Origin: Heliobacteriaceae bacterium
GTDB lineage: Bacteria; Cyanobacteriota; Vampirovibrionia; Gastranaerophilales; Gastranaerophilaceae
DNA: 40,226 bases
Reading direction: 5' to 3'
Assembly: GCA_031265495.1 (NCBI GenBank)
Contig: JAISCP010000153.1
Location: 1 to 40,226, forward strand
The notes beneath the pieces are model-generated. The model was given only the letters and a program-made list of their open reading frames with translations, made no database searches and was not told the origin of the DNA. This document shows positions 1-6,955 of the stretch, one piece after another (the stretch's first letter is position 1; every line of letters begins with the position of its first letter). A program made the position numbers and the translations under genes.

Positions 1-252
1 ATTTGACGGAATATTTAAGAAGCTCTCCATCTGTCCGGCGTATGATGCTCCGCCGCTATCTTCCCCAACAGCAGATGAGCGCACTGCAAGAAGTTTTCCA
101 TTCATTTTATGTTCTTCAATTTTTGAGAGGATTTTTTCTTCACTTATTTCCTCATCAACGGGCAAAACAAACCACTCAGGCACATTCAGCCCGGCTTTTG
201 TTAAAATATCAAGGTTATACGCTTTTCCACCGATTTCAGTTTCAAGATACAT
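1..252 (-). CDS. PEP synthase / pyruvate phosphate dikinase-type N-terminal domain protein (partial, 5' end only)
   Basis: The gene begins with ATG at 252-250 and runs off the left edge, so only the first 84 codons are present. The translation starts MYLETEIGGKAYNLD and continues with AGLNVPEWFVLP, LLAVRSSAVGEDS and ASYAGQMESFLNI. These are the conserved N-terminal blocks of the PEP/pyruvate-binding domain (PPDK_N): GGK(A/G)xNL, VPxxFV and the RSSAxxEDxxxxSxAGxxxS nucleotide-binding motif. Such enzymes interconvert pyruvate and PEP, or use the same fold to phosphorylate other substrates. With the C-terminal domains missing I cannot tell PEP synthase from a stand-alone PPDK_N protein. The start overlaps the end of the UbiA-like gene by 11 nt, so the two are probably co-transcribed. 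Confidence 0.8.
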   Translation of the reverse strand, partial: MYLETEIGGKAYNLDILTKAGLNVPEWFVLPVDEEISEEKILSKIEEHKMNGKLLAVRSSAVGEDSGGASYAGQMESFLNIPSN

Positions 253-1186
253 AGCCCCTCACTAAATTTAAAATCATCGGAATGCCACCCAGAGATAAAT
301 ACATTCCAAGTGTCCAAATTCCTGCCATAGTTTCGATTTTAGCCGATGTTTTTTCGCTGTTGTCTTTGAGAAATTTCAATGCCGGAAGTGAACAGAAAAT
401 CATAAAGAATAATAGAAACAAGAATGAATATTTCCCAAAACCCGCATAAAAACAGGCAATATTGGCAAAGATAAACGTAATAAATAAAACACCGAGCCAC
501 ACATAAGTCGCGTTTTTACTCCCCCATAGATAGGAATAAGTTTCAACGCCCACTTCTTCTTTCTCTTTCGGTCTGATTTTGCGCCCTATTTCAATTACCA
601 CGCCATTTAAAAAAGTTACAATAAGGAAAATCACAAGCCCTTGCGGAAGCCCGACATTTTCTATATTCCAGTCAAGCCCTGTTGTATAGAAATCCATTAC
701 CGGCATAATCATCATGTGCGTTATCAGATAAAAAATCGGATGTTTGCGAAGCCACTCGCTAATAAAGAACTCCCGCGCCATTATAAACATATAAATCAGC
801 ACCAACGCCAATACCCACAACATTGCATGCAGAAAGAAAAAGTTTATAATAATCTGCAAGCCGATAACCGCTGCTATAACAAACTTCAATTCTTTAAACG
901 ACACCAATCCCCGTGGTACAGCTAGGTATGGACGGTATTGCGCATCGGTTTTTGCGTCTTTAAACTCATCAAAAAGTCTTAGCAGGAAGAAAAATCCAAA
1001 AGAAGTCAAAGCCCCAAACGTAAGTATTTCCCATGAAAAATCAGTAACCCCGCGTAGAATTTTGGAATAAGACATCGCTGAAAATGAAAATGCAAGTACC
1101 ATTAGCCCGTAAAGAAAAAACGGGAATCTTTCACTCTGATATATCCGGAATCTCTGAATAAAACATAAACTCTTTTCGTCTTCCAT
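242..1186 (-). CDS. UbiA-family prenyltransferase-like membrane protein
   Basis: A 314-residue polytopic membrane protein with about eight hydrophobic segments. Residues 70-96 hold the sequence RLFDEFKDAKTD followed by RPYLAVPRGLVS. The aspartates D73, D77 and D81 match the Mg-prenyl-diphosphate binding DxxxDxxxD motif of the UbiA superfamily, and the RPxxxPRGxxS stretch is the conserved loop that follows it. A second Asp-rich loop typical of the family is weak here; IEIGRKIRPKEKEE near residue 210 is the candidate. The acceptor is unknown. The family attaches prenyl or phytyl chains to aromatic rings or sugars at the cytoplasmic face. A TGC-extended -10 box (TATGAT, 1201-1196) lies 9 nt before the ATG. 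The PPDK_N gene follows with an overlap. Confidence 0.72.
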   Translation of the reverse strand: MEDEKSLCFIQRFRIYQSERFPFFLYGLMVLAFSFSAMSYSKILRGVTDFSWEILTFGALTSFGFFFLLRLFDEFKDAKTDAQYRPYLAVPRGLVSFKELKFVIAAVIGLQIIINFFFLHAMLWVLALVLIYMFIMAREFFISEWLRKHPIFYLITHMMIMPVMDFYTTGLDWNIENVGLPQGLVIFLIVTFLNGVVIEIGRKIRPKEKEEVGVETYSYLWGSKNATYVWLGVLFITFIFANIACFYAGFGKYSFLFLLFFMIFCSLPALKFLKDNSEKTSAKIETMAGIWTLGMYLSLGGIPMILNLVRGYVS

Positions 1187-1195
1187 AATTTATCT

Positions 1196-1204
1196 ATCAT
1201 AGCA
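1196..1204 (-). promoter_or_regulatory. Extended -10 promoter of the UbiA-like gene
   Basis: On the minus strand the sequence reads TGC-TATGAT, an extended -10 element, ending 9 nt before the ATG of the UbiA-like gene. Transcription would start about 3 nt before the start codon. No good -35 is visible, as expected for extended -10 promoters. Confidence 0.45.
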
Positions 1205-1223
1205 TAAAAACGCTTGAGTGATT

Positions 1224-1514
1224 TAGGTCGTGTCGACATTAAAATTCAATTTTCGTTACCCTGATATCAGTGAATAGGTGATTGAGATTGGTAAAATCAA
1301 ACCATAACCATCCTGTCATCCTGAACTTGTTTCAGGATCCGGCACTTTGTAAATAGCACTATCTTCTCAATCTTATTTCACCATCTATCTGCACGGGTAA
1401 GAAAACTTTACAGAAATCGTATATTTTTATCAGTGGACAGATCCTGAAACAAGTTCAGGATGACGGGACGGTCGTTCAGCGTGATGTTTTTCTATTGAAT
1501 GTCGACACTGCCTA
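1224..1514. repeat. MITE-like dispersed repeat, type A, copy 1
   Basis: A 287-bp block bounded by inverted ends: the left end reads GGTCGTGTCGACATT, and the right end on the opposite strand GGCAGTGTCGACATT. It is flanked on both sides by the dinucleotide TA (1224-1225, 1513-1514). The interior carries inverted copies of the palindrome CCTGAACTTGTTTCAGG near 1320-1336 and 1442-1460. No open reading frame of its own. The TA flanks suggest a target-site duplication of the Tc1/mariner-IS630 kind. Related copies lie at 11693, 23697 and, without ends, 36225. Confidence 0.7.
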
Positions 1515-1746
1515 GTGTCTAGGATGCTAGCATAATAAAAAAAGTCCGGGCGGGTGTGGTTTTGTTTTGACATTACTGTGCGCCTACACCGGCGTAATAC
1601 CGGAGAGCTTACCGCTATGCTGAGACGTTAAATATTCTTAGTTTATAAAAGCCGGGCTGCGCGTGTTTAAATGTGAGGCGTCTGTGGGGAACGCGCCGCG
1701 TCACTTCATGCAATATTACGGCGGAGTTAATACGAGTATTTGATAT
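1515..1746. other. Unassigned GC-rich intergenic segment
   Basis: About 230 bp between the MITE-like repeat and the antitoxin gene. It is more GC-rich than its surroundings and has short self-complementary stretches (for example CCGG...CCGG around 1599-1613). It ends on the minus strand with a GC-rich run followed by seven T (about 1545-1535), which could terminate the toxin-antitoxin transcript. I see no convincing coding frame and do not recognise an RNA family. Confidence 0.3.
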
Positions 1747-2052
1747 TCATGCTACCTTGAGAGTATATCCCAATTCTTTTATTAATTTCAAAATGGTATT
1801 CATTTGCGGCCGGCTTTCACCTTTAAAAAGCGCATACAGGTTGCTTCTTGAAATTCCTGTTTTTTTAGACATACCGGATATTGTATCTTTTGCCTTAACG
1901 GCATATTCAAGAGTCCGGCAGAAAGCGTTCAAGTCCCCGTCTTCCAAAAATTCTTCAAGGCTGATTGTAAGCCACTCTTTTATATCATCTTCCGTTTTTA
2001 AATCTGACATAATTATATCATCTAAACTTATTGTATTTTTATATTTTTTCAT
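1747..2052 (-). CDS. Type II antitoxin, HTH (HigA / HI1420-like)
   Basis: A 101-residue protein with an N-terminal segment (about 1-50, including EEFLEDGDLNAFCRTLEYAV) and a C-terminal Cro/XRE-type helix-turn-helix (about 56-98: ISGMSKKTGISRSNLYALF, then PQMNTILKLIKELGYTL). This is the layout of the addiction-module antidote family named after H. influenzae HI1420. It should bind and neutralise the toxin encoded just upstream and repress the shared promoter through its HTH. Its start overlaps the toxin gene end by 14 nt. The toxin-first order is typical of HigBA-like modules. Confidence 0.85.
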   Translation of the reverse strand: MKKYKNTISLDDIIMSDLKTEDDIKEWLTISLEEFLEDGDLNAFCRTLEYAVKAKDTISGMSKKTGISRSNLYALFKGESRPQMNTILKLIKELGYTLKVA

Positions 2053-2365
2053 TTATTTGCCTCCATTCGTACAAAATCTTTTTAGCATTATTTATATCTT
2101 TTGTCTGTGTTGATTTATCGCCGCCATTAAGCAGCAGTACTGTCATTTCATCAATTTCATTGTAATAAATTCTATAACCGGATCCGAATTTTAATCGCAA
2201 TTCAGATATTTCGGGCTCAATCTTTTTACAATCGCCAAAGTTATTTTCACAAATTCTGTTCAGCCTGATTTCAATTCTTTTTCTTGCAGATTTATCCAGA
2301 GATTTGAACCAGTCTGCAAATGGCGATTTTTCATTGTCTAAAACAGCGATTTCAACTTGTCTCAT
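2039..2365 (-). CDS. Type II toxin, RelE/ParE superfamily (HigB / HI1419-like)
   Basis: A 108-residue protein of the phage-derived Gp49-like / HigB group: PFADWFKSLDKSARKRIEIR near the N-terminus, then ISELRLKFGSGYRIYY and a C-terminal LLLNGGDKSTQTKDI segment with conserved GGDKSTQxxDI. Members of this fold are usually ribosome-dependent mRNA endonucleases. The basic residues R/K in LRLKFGSGYRIYY are the expected active-site surface. It is translationally coupled to the antitoxin gene. Its promoter has a 7-bp inverted repeat between -35 and -10, and the -10 is only 6 nt from the ATG, so the mRNA is probably leaderless. Confidence 0.87.
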   Translation of the reverse strand: MRQVEIAVLDNEKSPFADWFKSLDKSARKRIEIRLNRICENNFGDCKKIEPEISELRLKFGSGYRIYYNEIDEMTVLLLNGGDKSTQTKDINNAKKILYEWRQINEKI

Positions 2366-2371
2366 AATAAT

Positions 2372-2400
2372 ATTGTACTGTGGTCAGTACAGTTTGTCAA
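2372..2400 (-). promoter_or_regulatory. Promoter and palindromic operator of the toxin-antitoxin operon
   Basis: On the minus strand: -35 TTGACA (2400-2395), a 17-nt spacer and -10 TACAAT (2377-2372), 6 nt before the toxin ATG. A perfect 7-bp inverted repeat TGTACTG-n4-CAGTACA (2374-2391) covers the spacer and overlaps the -10. That is where an HTH antitoxin dimer would block RNA polymerase, so autorepression is likely. Confidence 0.75.
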
Positions 2401-2515
2401 TAGTTTTTTATAAAAAAGGGTGAAGATATTCTCAGAGTATAATTCCTGTTAAATCCAATCTAAATTTTTAACACAAATATGAACATTTATACGAATATTA
2501 TGTTTTTGTTTGCAG

Positions 2516-2521
2516 TATAAT
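2516..2521 (+). promoter_or_regulatory. -10 box of yjbQ-like gene (leaderless start)
   Basis: A consensus TATAAT ends 7 nt before the ATG, which puts the predicted transcription start at or within one base of the start codon. No clear -35 box is seen. Confidence 0.5.
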
Positions 2522-2528
2522 AGATATC

Positions 2529-2945
2529 ATGAAATCCTACCGTAAAGAACTGCATTTTCATACCAAAACCCGCCGTGCCTATGTTAACATCACACCGCAG
2601 ATAGAAGCCGTGCTTGCTGAGAGCGGAATTGGCGAAGGATTGTGCCTTGTCAATGCAATGAATATAACCTCAAGCGTTTTTATCAATGATAACGAGAGCG
2701 GGTTGCACCACGACTTTGAGCGCTGGCTTGAAAAGCTTGCGCCGGAAAAACCTTACGACCAATACGAGCATAACGGTTATGAAGACAACGCTGACGCGCA
2801 TTTAAAGCGTACAATTATGGGACGCGAAGTTGTTGTTGCGGTTACAAACGGCAAACTGGACTTCGGCACTTGGGAGCAGATTTTTTACGGCGAATTTGAC
2901 GGTATGCGCGATAAGCGTGTGCTTGTGAAAATTATCGGGAAATAA
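2529..2945 (+). CDS. YjbQ / UPF0047 family protein
   Basis: A 138-residue protein covering the whole UPF0047 (YjbQ) family. Visible landmarks are [37 protein letters not shown], and the C-terminal [20 protein letters not shown] and FYGEFDGMR. The family forms compact trimers with conserved His and Asp residues around a metal-binding site; E. coli YjbQ has weak thiamine-phosphate synthase activity, but the physiological role is unsettled. The gene stands alone. TATAAT (2516-2521) lies 7 nt from the ATG, so the message is probably leaderless. No Shine-Dalgarno sequence is present. Confidence 0.88.
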   Translation: MKSYRKELHFHTKTRRAYVNITPQIEAVLAESGIGEGLCLVNAMNITSSVFINDNESGLHHDFERWLEKLAPEKPYDQYEHNGYEDNADAHLKRTIMGREVVVAVTNGKLDFGTWEQIFYGEFDGMRDKRVLVKIIGK

Positions 2946-3117
2946 CAGAATTTTCCTAAACGTTTATGAGACAGATTGTTGGTGAAATTGCAAAAAAATT
3001 AAGAGATGCAAATCACAAAATGCACTTAAAGCAGCCGAAGAAACAAAAAAAAACCCGACTTTGAGGGTCAGGTAAAAATTTGTAGGGGAAAAATTAATTG
3101 GAGTTATAAAATCTGTT

Positions 3118-3282
3118 TCATATCAAATGTAAAGCTTGCCGGTTTGCAGTTGCGATGAAGTTCATCTGTGCAAACAGTATTTCTGATTTGTCTTCAAAAG
3201 CGGGAGCAGCGTTAGTGGTAATCTGGCTGCTGTAAAGCTCTTTTAATTTATCGTCAATTTGATTAAGTTGCGCTGTTGCCAT
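3118..3282 (-). CDS. Small hypothetical protein, 54 aa
   Basis: A short open frame starts at ATG 3282-3280 and stops with TGA at 3120-3118. The protein begins MATAQLNQIDDKLKELYS and ends ANRQALHLI. It is mostly helical, soluble and has no signal peptide. A good ribosome binding site (GAGAGG, 7 nt upstream) and a -10-like TATACT (3330-3325) about 42 nt upstream support it. A T-rich stretch after a small GC hairpin follows (about 3066-3047, minus strand) and may be its terminator. I recognise no family. Confidence 0.5.
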   Translation of the reverse strand: MATAQLNQIDDKLKELYSSQITTNAAPAFEDKSEILFAQMNFIATANRQALHLI

Positions 3283-3444
3283 TTTAAAGCCTCTCGTATT
3301 TGCTCATCTCTTATGTATATATAAAGTATATCTGTAAGCGCGGATTTCAAAAAAGGCTAAACTTGTTACATTTGTTTACAAAAATAACCCTTCCGTTAAA
3401 GGAAGGGAGTGGAAACCTTTATTGATACGGCAATCAAACTTTAC

Positions 3445-3521
3445 TGCCCCCTCACTCCAAACACTAAGCTCTCCCTGCGGTTTCGCTAAGTGTTTGTTCT
3501 CTCTCCCGCAGGGAGAGAGTA
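3445..3521. repeat. Dispersed hairpin repeat (copy of 27737-27812)
   Basis: This 77-bp segment is nearly identical to 27737-27812. Both begin with TGCCCCCTCACTCCAAACAC and end with CTCTCTCCCGCAGGGAGAGA, a stem-forming palindrome. It lies in the roughly 315-bp gap between the 54-aa gene and the secreted repeat protein. That gap also has a small hairpin (CCCTTCCGTTAAAGGAAGGG, 3388-3407) and otherwise nothing I recognise. Confidence 0.65.
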
Positions 3522-3597
3522 TGCAATGAAATCAATAAGAAATTACCACTGCCCTAACAGAAGGGTTAGTTTCCAACTAAGTACCTTAACAAAAAAC

Positions 3598-4479
3598 TTA
3601 ATCCAGAATAGTTACACCGCTGCGCGAACCTGTGGAACGATTATCATATCCCCAGCCGCGATTTCCCGTATAATAACTTGCGTCGCCGCCTGCGCCTCTG
3701 TCGTCAAGAAATCCCATAGCCGCAGGGTCCATGCCCCACCCGAGCGAAGGCGTAGTACCCGTAGGCGTTCCGCCCATTAAAAAACTGCCCAAAGCATTGC
3801 GCCAGCCGCCGTTGGAATTTACAACAGGCAAGGCTCCGTATTGTTTGGCCGCACGGCTTAATGTCTCGTATCTTGGCGTCAATTCCCCCGACTGCTTAGC
3901 TCCGAACATTTTTTCTTCAAGACGTTCAATCCTGTTTTGGGCGGTATCCATGCTGAAATTTCTGTTGAAAACCTTATGCTCAAGCATTGACAATTTATTT
4001 GCCGGAATATCTTTTGAGGAATTAGCAATAATGTTATCAATCCGTTTATCATCACTCATTTCGGGATATGTCCGGCTGAAAACCGAACGTTCAAGTCTGT
4101 TCAGGCGTATATCCGTATCCTGATACTCAAAAGTTCTGCCGAGAATACTTTCCTCAGCCTGCGTAATCTTTCCGGTATCCTTGAAAGCCGCATTTACTTC
4201 ATTTGTATTCTTCTTACTTTTAAAGAAGCGCTGAATTAACTTTTGCGGCTGGTAGTAATTCCCGTAGCGGTCGTAATGGCCGCTGCCTTGATAATAGTTC
4301 TGCTGATAACGATACGGATTGCGGTAGACATTGTTGGAATTTTTATACCTGTACGCAGGATGATTATAGTAATTATTGTAATAATTGGGCGTAACTGTTG
4401 TCACAGTATCTCTGACAATTGCATGCGCCGAAGAAAGTCCCAAAACTAAACCGCTTAATAATACAAATATTTTTTTCAT
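3598..4479 (-). CDS. Secreted protein with four short LE...F repeats, unknown function
   Basis: The protein is about 293 residues if translation starts at the MKKIFVLLSGLVLGLSSAHA signal peptide; an in-frame ATG 15 nt upstream lacks as good a GAGGG ribosome binding site. After the signal peptide comes a Tyr/Asn-rich stretch of about 60 residues (NYYNNYYNHP, YRYQQNYYQGSG). Then come four degenerate units of about 21 residues: ESILGRTFEYQDTDIRLNR, LERSVFSRTYPEMSDDKRID, LEHKVFNRNFSMDTAQNRIER and LEEKMFGAKQSGELTPRYE. A Gly-rich tail ends in SGVTILD. It is probably periplasmic or surface-exposed. I know of similar repeat proteins in Gastranaerophilales and cyanobacteria but cannot name a function. 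Confidence 0.7.
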   Translation of the reverse strand: MKKIFVLLSGLVLGLSSAHAIVRDTVTTVTPNYYNNYYNHPAYRYKNSNNVYRNPYRYQQNYYQGSGHYDRYGNYYQPQKLIQRFFKSKKNTNEVNAAFKDTGKITQAEESILGRTFEYQDTDIRLNRLERSVFSRTYPEMSDDKRIDNIIANSSKDIPANKLSMLEHKVFNRNFSMDTAQNRIERLEEKMFGAKQSGELTPRYETLSRAAKQYGALPVVNSNGGWRNALGSFLMGGTPTGTTPSLGWGMDPAAMGFLDDRGAGGDASYYTGNRGWGYDNRSTGSRSGVTILD

Positions 4480-4587
4480 AAATAAAACCCTCATTTATGG
4501 TATAAAATAAGTGAAGGTTTTATTTATTCCCCTGCCGGGTAATTTTTAAAGGCAATTTGCCTCATCATTCCATCCTCGTCACGTCAT

Positions 4588-4635
4588 GCTGTGACAATTC
4601 TTTGCTGTTCCCTCTTTACTAATTTAGCCATACCT
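4588..4635. repeat. Dispersed repeat shared with 27513-27567
   Basis: Read on the minus strand, this 48-bp stretch contains GCTAAATTAGTAAA followed by GAGGGAACAGCAAAGAATTG and TCACAGC. The same string occurs at 27513-27567 on the plus strand with 7 extra bases (CAGGAAA). It sits in the 345-bp gap upstream of the secreted protein; the rest of that gap is AT-rich with no feature I can name. Confidence 0.6.
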
Positions 4636-4824
4636 CAATACCTCCAGCCCTCTATATTACTTAACAAAATTATAACGATTTGTAAATTTTTTTAAAAACA
4701 GCTGTAAAATAACGGATAATGCCTTATAGAGCAGTGTAATACAAAATATGACATTTTCGATTACTAGCAATTTTTTTCGGATTTTGTTTTTTATAAAAAT
4801 ATAGGGGAATAATAGGAATTTATT

Positions 4825-5538
4825 ATGGGGAATATGTCAACACAAATTGGTAAGTTATTAATTCGCAAATTCGGAAATGGTAATACGGCAAGAGTTATGA
4901 CTCAAAAAGCAGGAACGGAAACAAGGACACTTATAGAAATCTTGGATTCAAAAGGTTCTGTAATAAACCATAAGCTTAAGGAAGTAACCCGTATACAAGC
5001 TAAGAGTGATTCATGTCCGCTATTACACGAGATGTACCCCAATATGAAACAATTTGAATTTACTAAAATACATAATTCGGAAATTGGACCTAGGGGTTAT
5101 TATAAACAACTTGATGATGGAACATATATTGGCGGCAGTCGTATAAATGTAACCGGCATTCCGAATGGTGAAAATATTGATAGGGTGGTTGTTGCAAGAA
5201 TGAAGCAATTTGAGAAGGAGGCACTGGTATACAATGAGGCACAGAGATACAATGATCCGGTATACGTCAACAAGCTTCAAAAAAATAATAAGTTTGATTT
5301 TTCATTGGACACATCAAAAAATTTACATCGTAACGAACAATTTTCAAAAGCAAGTATTACTTTTGAAAATGATGCATATGCCCGGTTTCAAAGAAATAAC
5401 CTAGTAGACGAATTTATAGGATCAGACAAATGGAAATGTGACGACAATATAGCATTTCTTTTTGGTACGCCGCAACTGTTGCGACTTACAAGAGAGATCG
5501 GAGTTAAAGCTCAATTTAACCCTTGTTATCCTGGTTAG
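4825..5538 (+). CDS. Orphan cytoplasmic protein, 237 aa
   Basis: Begins MGNMSTQIGKLLIRKFGNG. There is no signal peptide or membrane segment. The N-terminal part (ETRTLIEILDSKGSVINHKL) alternates short strands and turns, and a similar 'charged turn - KG - strand' arrangement is seen in the orphan at 9424 (SRLYNRKGELLSWSKV), hinting at a shared N-terminal fold. The remainder is Asn- and charge-rich without a motif I recognise. AGGA lies 8 nt before the first ATG; a second in-frame ATG (codon 4) is also possible. AT content is higher than in the housekeeping genes. It converges on plsY. Confidence 0.6.
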   Translation: MGNMSTQIGKLLIRKFGNGNTARVMTQKAGTETRTLIEILDSKGSVINHKLKEVTRIQAKSDSCPLLHEMYPNMKQFEFTKIHNSEIGPRGYYKQLDDGTYIGGSRINVTGIPNGENIDRVVVARMKQFEKEALVYNEAQRYNDPVYVNKLQKNNKFDFSLDTSKNLHRNEQFSKASITFENDAYARFQRNNLVDEFIGSDKWKCDDNIAFLFGTPQLLRLTREIGVKAQFNPCYPG

Positions 5539-5559
5539 TGAATTTACAGAAGTTCACTA
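5536..5559. terminator. Hairpin between convergent genes
   Basis: TAGTGAA (5536-5542) and TTCACTA (5553-5559) form a perfect 7-bp stem with a 10-nt loop. The stem contains both stop codons of the convergent genes. There is no T-tract on either side, so termination would be weak. Confidence 0.3.
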
Positions 5560-6159
5560 CCGCACTTTGTTTTCTTCGCCTTTGACCAGCCGGACTATAT
5601 TTGTGCGGTGTAACCAGATAATATAAACCGCCCCTAAAACACAATACCCGATGTATGCGGCGGGCTCATGAAACAAATACATAAGTACAGGCGCGCATGC
5701 CATCGCTATAATAGAGCCGAGCGATACGTATTTTGAAAAATAAGTTATTGCAGCCCAAATTATTGCAATGATTAATCCTGTCTGAAAATTAAGTGCAAGA
5801 ATTGTTCCGATACCGGAAGCAACTGACTTCCCGCCGGTAAAGTTCAGAAAAATTGATTTGCTGTGCCCTAAAATTACTGCGACCGCCGCGATTACCGGCA
5901 GAAGACCTATGTCTGCAAAAGCTGACGTAAAAATTTTTGTCAGAATTACGGGTAACGCCCCTTTAGCCGCATCTAATAACATAGTTATAAAAAACCAGGT
6001 TTTCCCCATAACACGTTTGACATTTGTTGCGCCTGTCGAGCCGGAGCCGATTTTGCGAATATCTTCGCCTCTCGCCAGCTTTACAATAATATATCCGGTC
6101 GGAATTGAACCGATTAGATAAGCTGCGCAAAACACCGTTAATAATTCAAACATATTCAT
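5557..6159 (-). CDS. plsY: Acyl-phosphate:glycerol-3-phosphate acyltransferase PlsY
   Basis: A 200-residue membrane protein, the usual length for PlsY. The three conserved motifs are present: GSIPTGYIIVK near residue 17, the RKIGSGSTGATNVKR loop near residue 35 that binds glycerol-3-phosphate, and LGHSKSIFLNFTGGKSVAS near residue 97. Five or more hydrophobic segments surround them. PlsY transfers an acyl group from acyl-phosphate to sn-glycerol-3-phosphate at the inner membrane, the first step of phospholipid synthesis in most bacteria. It lies 5 nt downstream of the TonB-C-like gene and is probably co-transcribed with it. Confidence 0.95.
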   Translation of the reverse strand: MNMFELLTVFCAAYLIGSIPTGYIIVKLARGEDIRKIGSGSTGATNVKRVMGKTWFFITMLLDAAKGALPVILTKIFTSAFADIGLLPVIAAVAVILGHSKSIFLNFTGGKSVASGIGTILALNFQTGLIIAIIWAAITYFSKYVSLGSIIAMACAPVLMYLFHEPAAYIGYCVLGAVYIIWLHRTNIVRLVKGEENKVR

Positions 6160-6164
6160 GCTCG

Positions 6165-6893
6165 CTACAACGCTATTTTTACTTTAATTGATATAACATC
6201 AAAAGGGGTTCCCTGAGGGAATTCTCCGTAAGGCCCGGACGCTGCCGCAACAAACAAAATCTTTTTATCCCAAGCTTTAAATCCTGAAGATTGCACAACA
6301 GAAGCCTCGATAACATTTCCTCCTCTGTCAAGAGTTAATGCAACAGCTGCGTCAGGACTTGCGATATTCCACCAGAATGCATCCCATTTGTTAAATTTGT
6401 AAGTTGCATTGAAGTTTGCGGTAACAATATTGATAATATTTTTTTTATAACTTGCGAAATTTATGTATCGGCCCTGAGCATTGAAGAAGTATGAATTCCC
6501 AATACCGTCGACAATATAAATGCAGCGTAAATCTCCTGACGGATAGTTATAAACAGCCCAGCTTTGAGGGGACAATAATTTTTTAACCTGAATATTGTCA
6601 AGCTCTCCTGTCGGCACATTGTAATTAAGTTCTGCAAACTTATAATCTACGCTGTTATAGCCGGGTTTACTCTTATAATTTTGAGTTAACGCCTGATAAA
6701 CCGGAGGAATATTGCCCAAATCCAAAATAAGCTTGTCCGGAATATTAGTGAAGACTTTTTGGCTTGCATAGTTTATACTGCCGTAATTAGGTGTATCATT
6801 CGCATTAAGCACATCCGGCGTAACGGTTACATAGCCTGCCATAGCACAGTTGGCGAAAAGTAAACAAAATACAAATAAAAAAAACTTTTTCAT
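6165..6893 (-). CDS. Secreted protein with TonB-C-like C-terminal domain
   Basis: About 242 residues, starting with the signal peptide MKKFFLFVFCLLFANCAMA. This start is favoured because an AAGGAG ribosome binding site lies 6 nt before it; upstream in-frame starts at 6917 and 6896 are less well placed. The last 70 residues (PDAAVALTLDRGGNVIEASV, VQSSGFKAWDKKILFVAAAS and YGEFP) match the TonB C-terminal fold: a VxLxLDxxGxVxxxxVxxSSG strand pair followed by helix AxxxAxxxxGP(Y/F)xxxP. With no N-terminal anchor it is more likely a periplasmic TonB-C-domain protein than an energy transducer. The middle region is unassigned. It lies directly upstream of plsY. Confidence 0.7.
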   Translation of the reverse strand: MKKFFLFVFCLLFANCAMAGYVTVTPDVLNANDTPNYGSINYASQKVFTNIPDKLILDLGNIPPVYQALTQNYKSKPGYNSVDYKFAELNYNVPTGELDNIQVKKLLSPQSWAVYNYPSGDLRCIYIVDGIGNSYFFNAQGRYINFASYKKNIINIVTANFNATYKFNKWDAFWWNIASPDAAVALTLDRGGNVIEASVVQSSGFKAWDKKILFVAAASGPYGEFPQGTPFDVISIKVKIAL

Positions 6894-6955
6894 CATTTTC
6901 TCCTTTGACGTAATCATAGCATGTCCGGGTTTATTTGTAAATAATCAGATAATAA

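Noticed and set aside
1673-2113. 146-codon plus-strand frame opposite the toxin-antitoxin genes
   Set aside because: It lies antisense to two well-recognised genes and its product has no recognisable pattern.
2967-3065. Short plus-strand frame MRQIVGEIAKKLRDANHK... after the YjbQ gene
   Set aside because: No ribosome binding site, Lys-rich by A-rich composition, and it runs into the likely terminator of the opposite-strand 54-aa gene.
3445-3521. Possible CRISPR-like repeats among the many short intergenic repeats
   Set aside because: Copies are dispersed, differ in orientation and spacing, and no regular repeat-spacer array or cas gene is present.
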